Positions 63,456-64,000 of a stretch of DNA of 64,000 nt are shown in pieces. Under the pieces are notes generated by a model, which did no database searches, had not been told where the DNA came from, and saw only the letters and a program-made list of their open reading frames with translations. The stretch lies in assembly GCA_905221605.1 (NCBI GenBank), contig CAJNDS010000339.1, forward strand, positions 37,501 through 101,500. The letters are read 5' to 3'. The DNA is from Symbiodinium natans (lineage: Eukaryota; Sar; Dinophyceae; Suessiales; Symbiodiniaceae). The position numbers and the translations under genes are program-made. Within the stretch, counting starts at the first letter, position 1; each line of letters begins with the position of its first letter.

Positions 63456-64000
63456 GGGGTCCGGATAAGAAGTACCCCACCCTCAAGAGAAGGACCCCCC
63501 ACAAAGGTCCCTGATTGGAGAACTACCCATGTACCTGCTATGGTAGATAAGACCCTTCGTGTGACATTGTTGCCGGAGACACGGTGGACGTCGTAGACAA
63601 GACGGCTGCTGTAAGACTTTTCGCAATAACCTTTACTGTAGCATTCAACTTTTGCAGTCCTGCCGCTGGCCTGATCGAACATACCTTAGCCGCAGGAATG
63701 CAACCCTACATACGCCGAAACCCTAAAGGGCCTCGGGCTTGCAGAGCTTGCTGATGTCCAACTGAGTCTTCAACCTATGCGCCTTATGTACAACTCCCCC
63801 AAAGATCGGGAGTTGCTCCCTGATGCTCCCCCTACACTTCCACCTGCTAACCCGTCACAGCTTCAATGCCAACAAGCAGTTTGACCAAGTCCCTGTCAAG
63901 TGCCCAACCCTAAGGCGAGTGACTGGACATTTATGGGTGGTTTTGCTAGGAGCACATAGAAATCGTAGGTGAGTCGCCTGGTAAATTCCTGTAGTACACG
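63456..64000. other. Unassigned sequence at the window end
   Basis: A minus-strand ORF (63682-63449) shows no motif of the missing P-loop part. Short open minus segments such as LKTQLDISKLCKPEAL (about 63775-63725) and LDRDLVKLLVGIEAV (about 63900-63855) look exon-like but unassigned. The Walker A exon of the HCF101-like gene was not found here. Confidence 0.35.

Noticed and set aside
1-64000. CRISPR array, prophage or bacterial operon
   Set aside because: No regularly spaced 25-40-bp direct repeats with unique spacers, no cas or phage-type ORFs, no Shine-Dalgarno-led gene series. Spliced exons indicate a nuclear eukaryotic genome.
1-64000. Eimeria-type genome, which also has dispersed AGGGTTT repeats
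   Set aside because: No CAG trinucleotide arrays or homopolymeric-amino-acid exons typical of Eimeria were seen, and the GA-AG introns with AG|G fit dinoflagellates better. The exclusion is not absolute.
1-64000. tRNA or rRNA genes
   Set aside because: I looked for cloverleaf-like GGTTCGAATCC arms and conserved rRNA words and saw none that could be supported; a covariance-model search would be decisive.

Overview
This window looks like nuclear DNA of a dinoflagellate, most likely a Symbiodiniaceae-type genome. Nothing in it looks bacterial or viral. The evidence is as follows. (1) Telomere-type TTTAGGG/CCCTAAA tracts are scattered in both orientations over almost the whole window. (2) Coding sequence is broken into short exons of roughly 60-320 bp that can be joined in frame only with GT-AG introns plus non-canonical GA-AG introns, nearly always with a G directly after the acceptor AG, a pattern known from dinoflagellates. 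(3) All the well-supported exons lie on the minus strand, as expected for unidirectional dinoflagellate gene arrays. (4) One otherwise intronless gene is interrupted by a small terminal-inverted-repeat element that behaves as an introner. A chromerid or another alveolate cannot be excluded from sequence alone.

Layout. 1-5344: repeat-dominated, telomere-like tracts, small inverted-repeat elements and microsatellites, with no convincing gene. 5345-15095: a different kind of DNA, AT-rich and purine/pyrimidine-rich and almost free of telomere-like tracts. It is bounded by inverted ends and holds a second, inner pair of inverted ends (6475-13876), tandem palindromes and hairpin arrays. 15096-37500: telomere-like tracts alternating with 60-250 bp unique segments. 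Many of these read as exons, including a duplicated-exon gene at 21.6-23.1 kb, a possible glycosyltransferase-25-like exon at 27.6 kb and an exon of unknown function at 31.3 kb. 38.3-41.3 kb: a TPR co-chaperone-like gene. 46.0-53.3 kb: isolated minus-strand exons, one pair possibly from a WD-repeat/IFT-type protein, and a long inverted repeat. 55.2-56.9 kb: a polytopic membrane protein gene carrying the introner. 58.07-63.34 kb: an HCF101/Mrp-type Fe-S carrier gene, with P-loop NTPase C-terminal part plus DUF971 domain. One of its introns holds an 87-bp satellite.

Main biological point. The short telomere-like tracts are not random filler. They sit inside copies of several small inverted-repeat families whose uninterrupted copies are also in the window, which gives empty-site/filled-site comparisons. 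The insertions follow GGG-ending sequence. They also abut exon ends, where the repeat itself supplies a GT donor (GTTTAGGG). This suggests that telomere-repeat addition, small DNA transposons and intron gain are linked here. The exon models are hand-derived from splice phase and family patterns, without alignment or transcript data.
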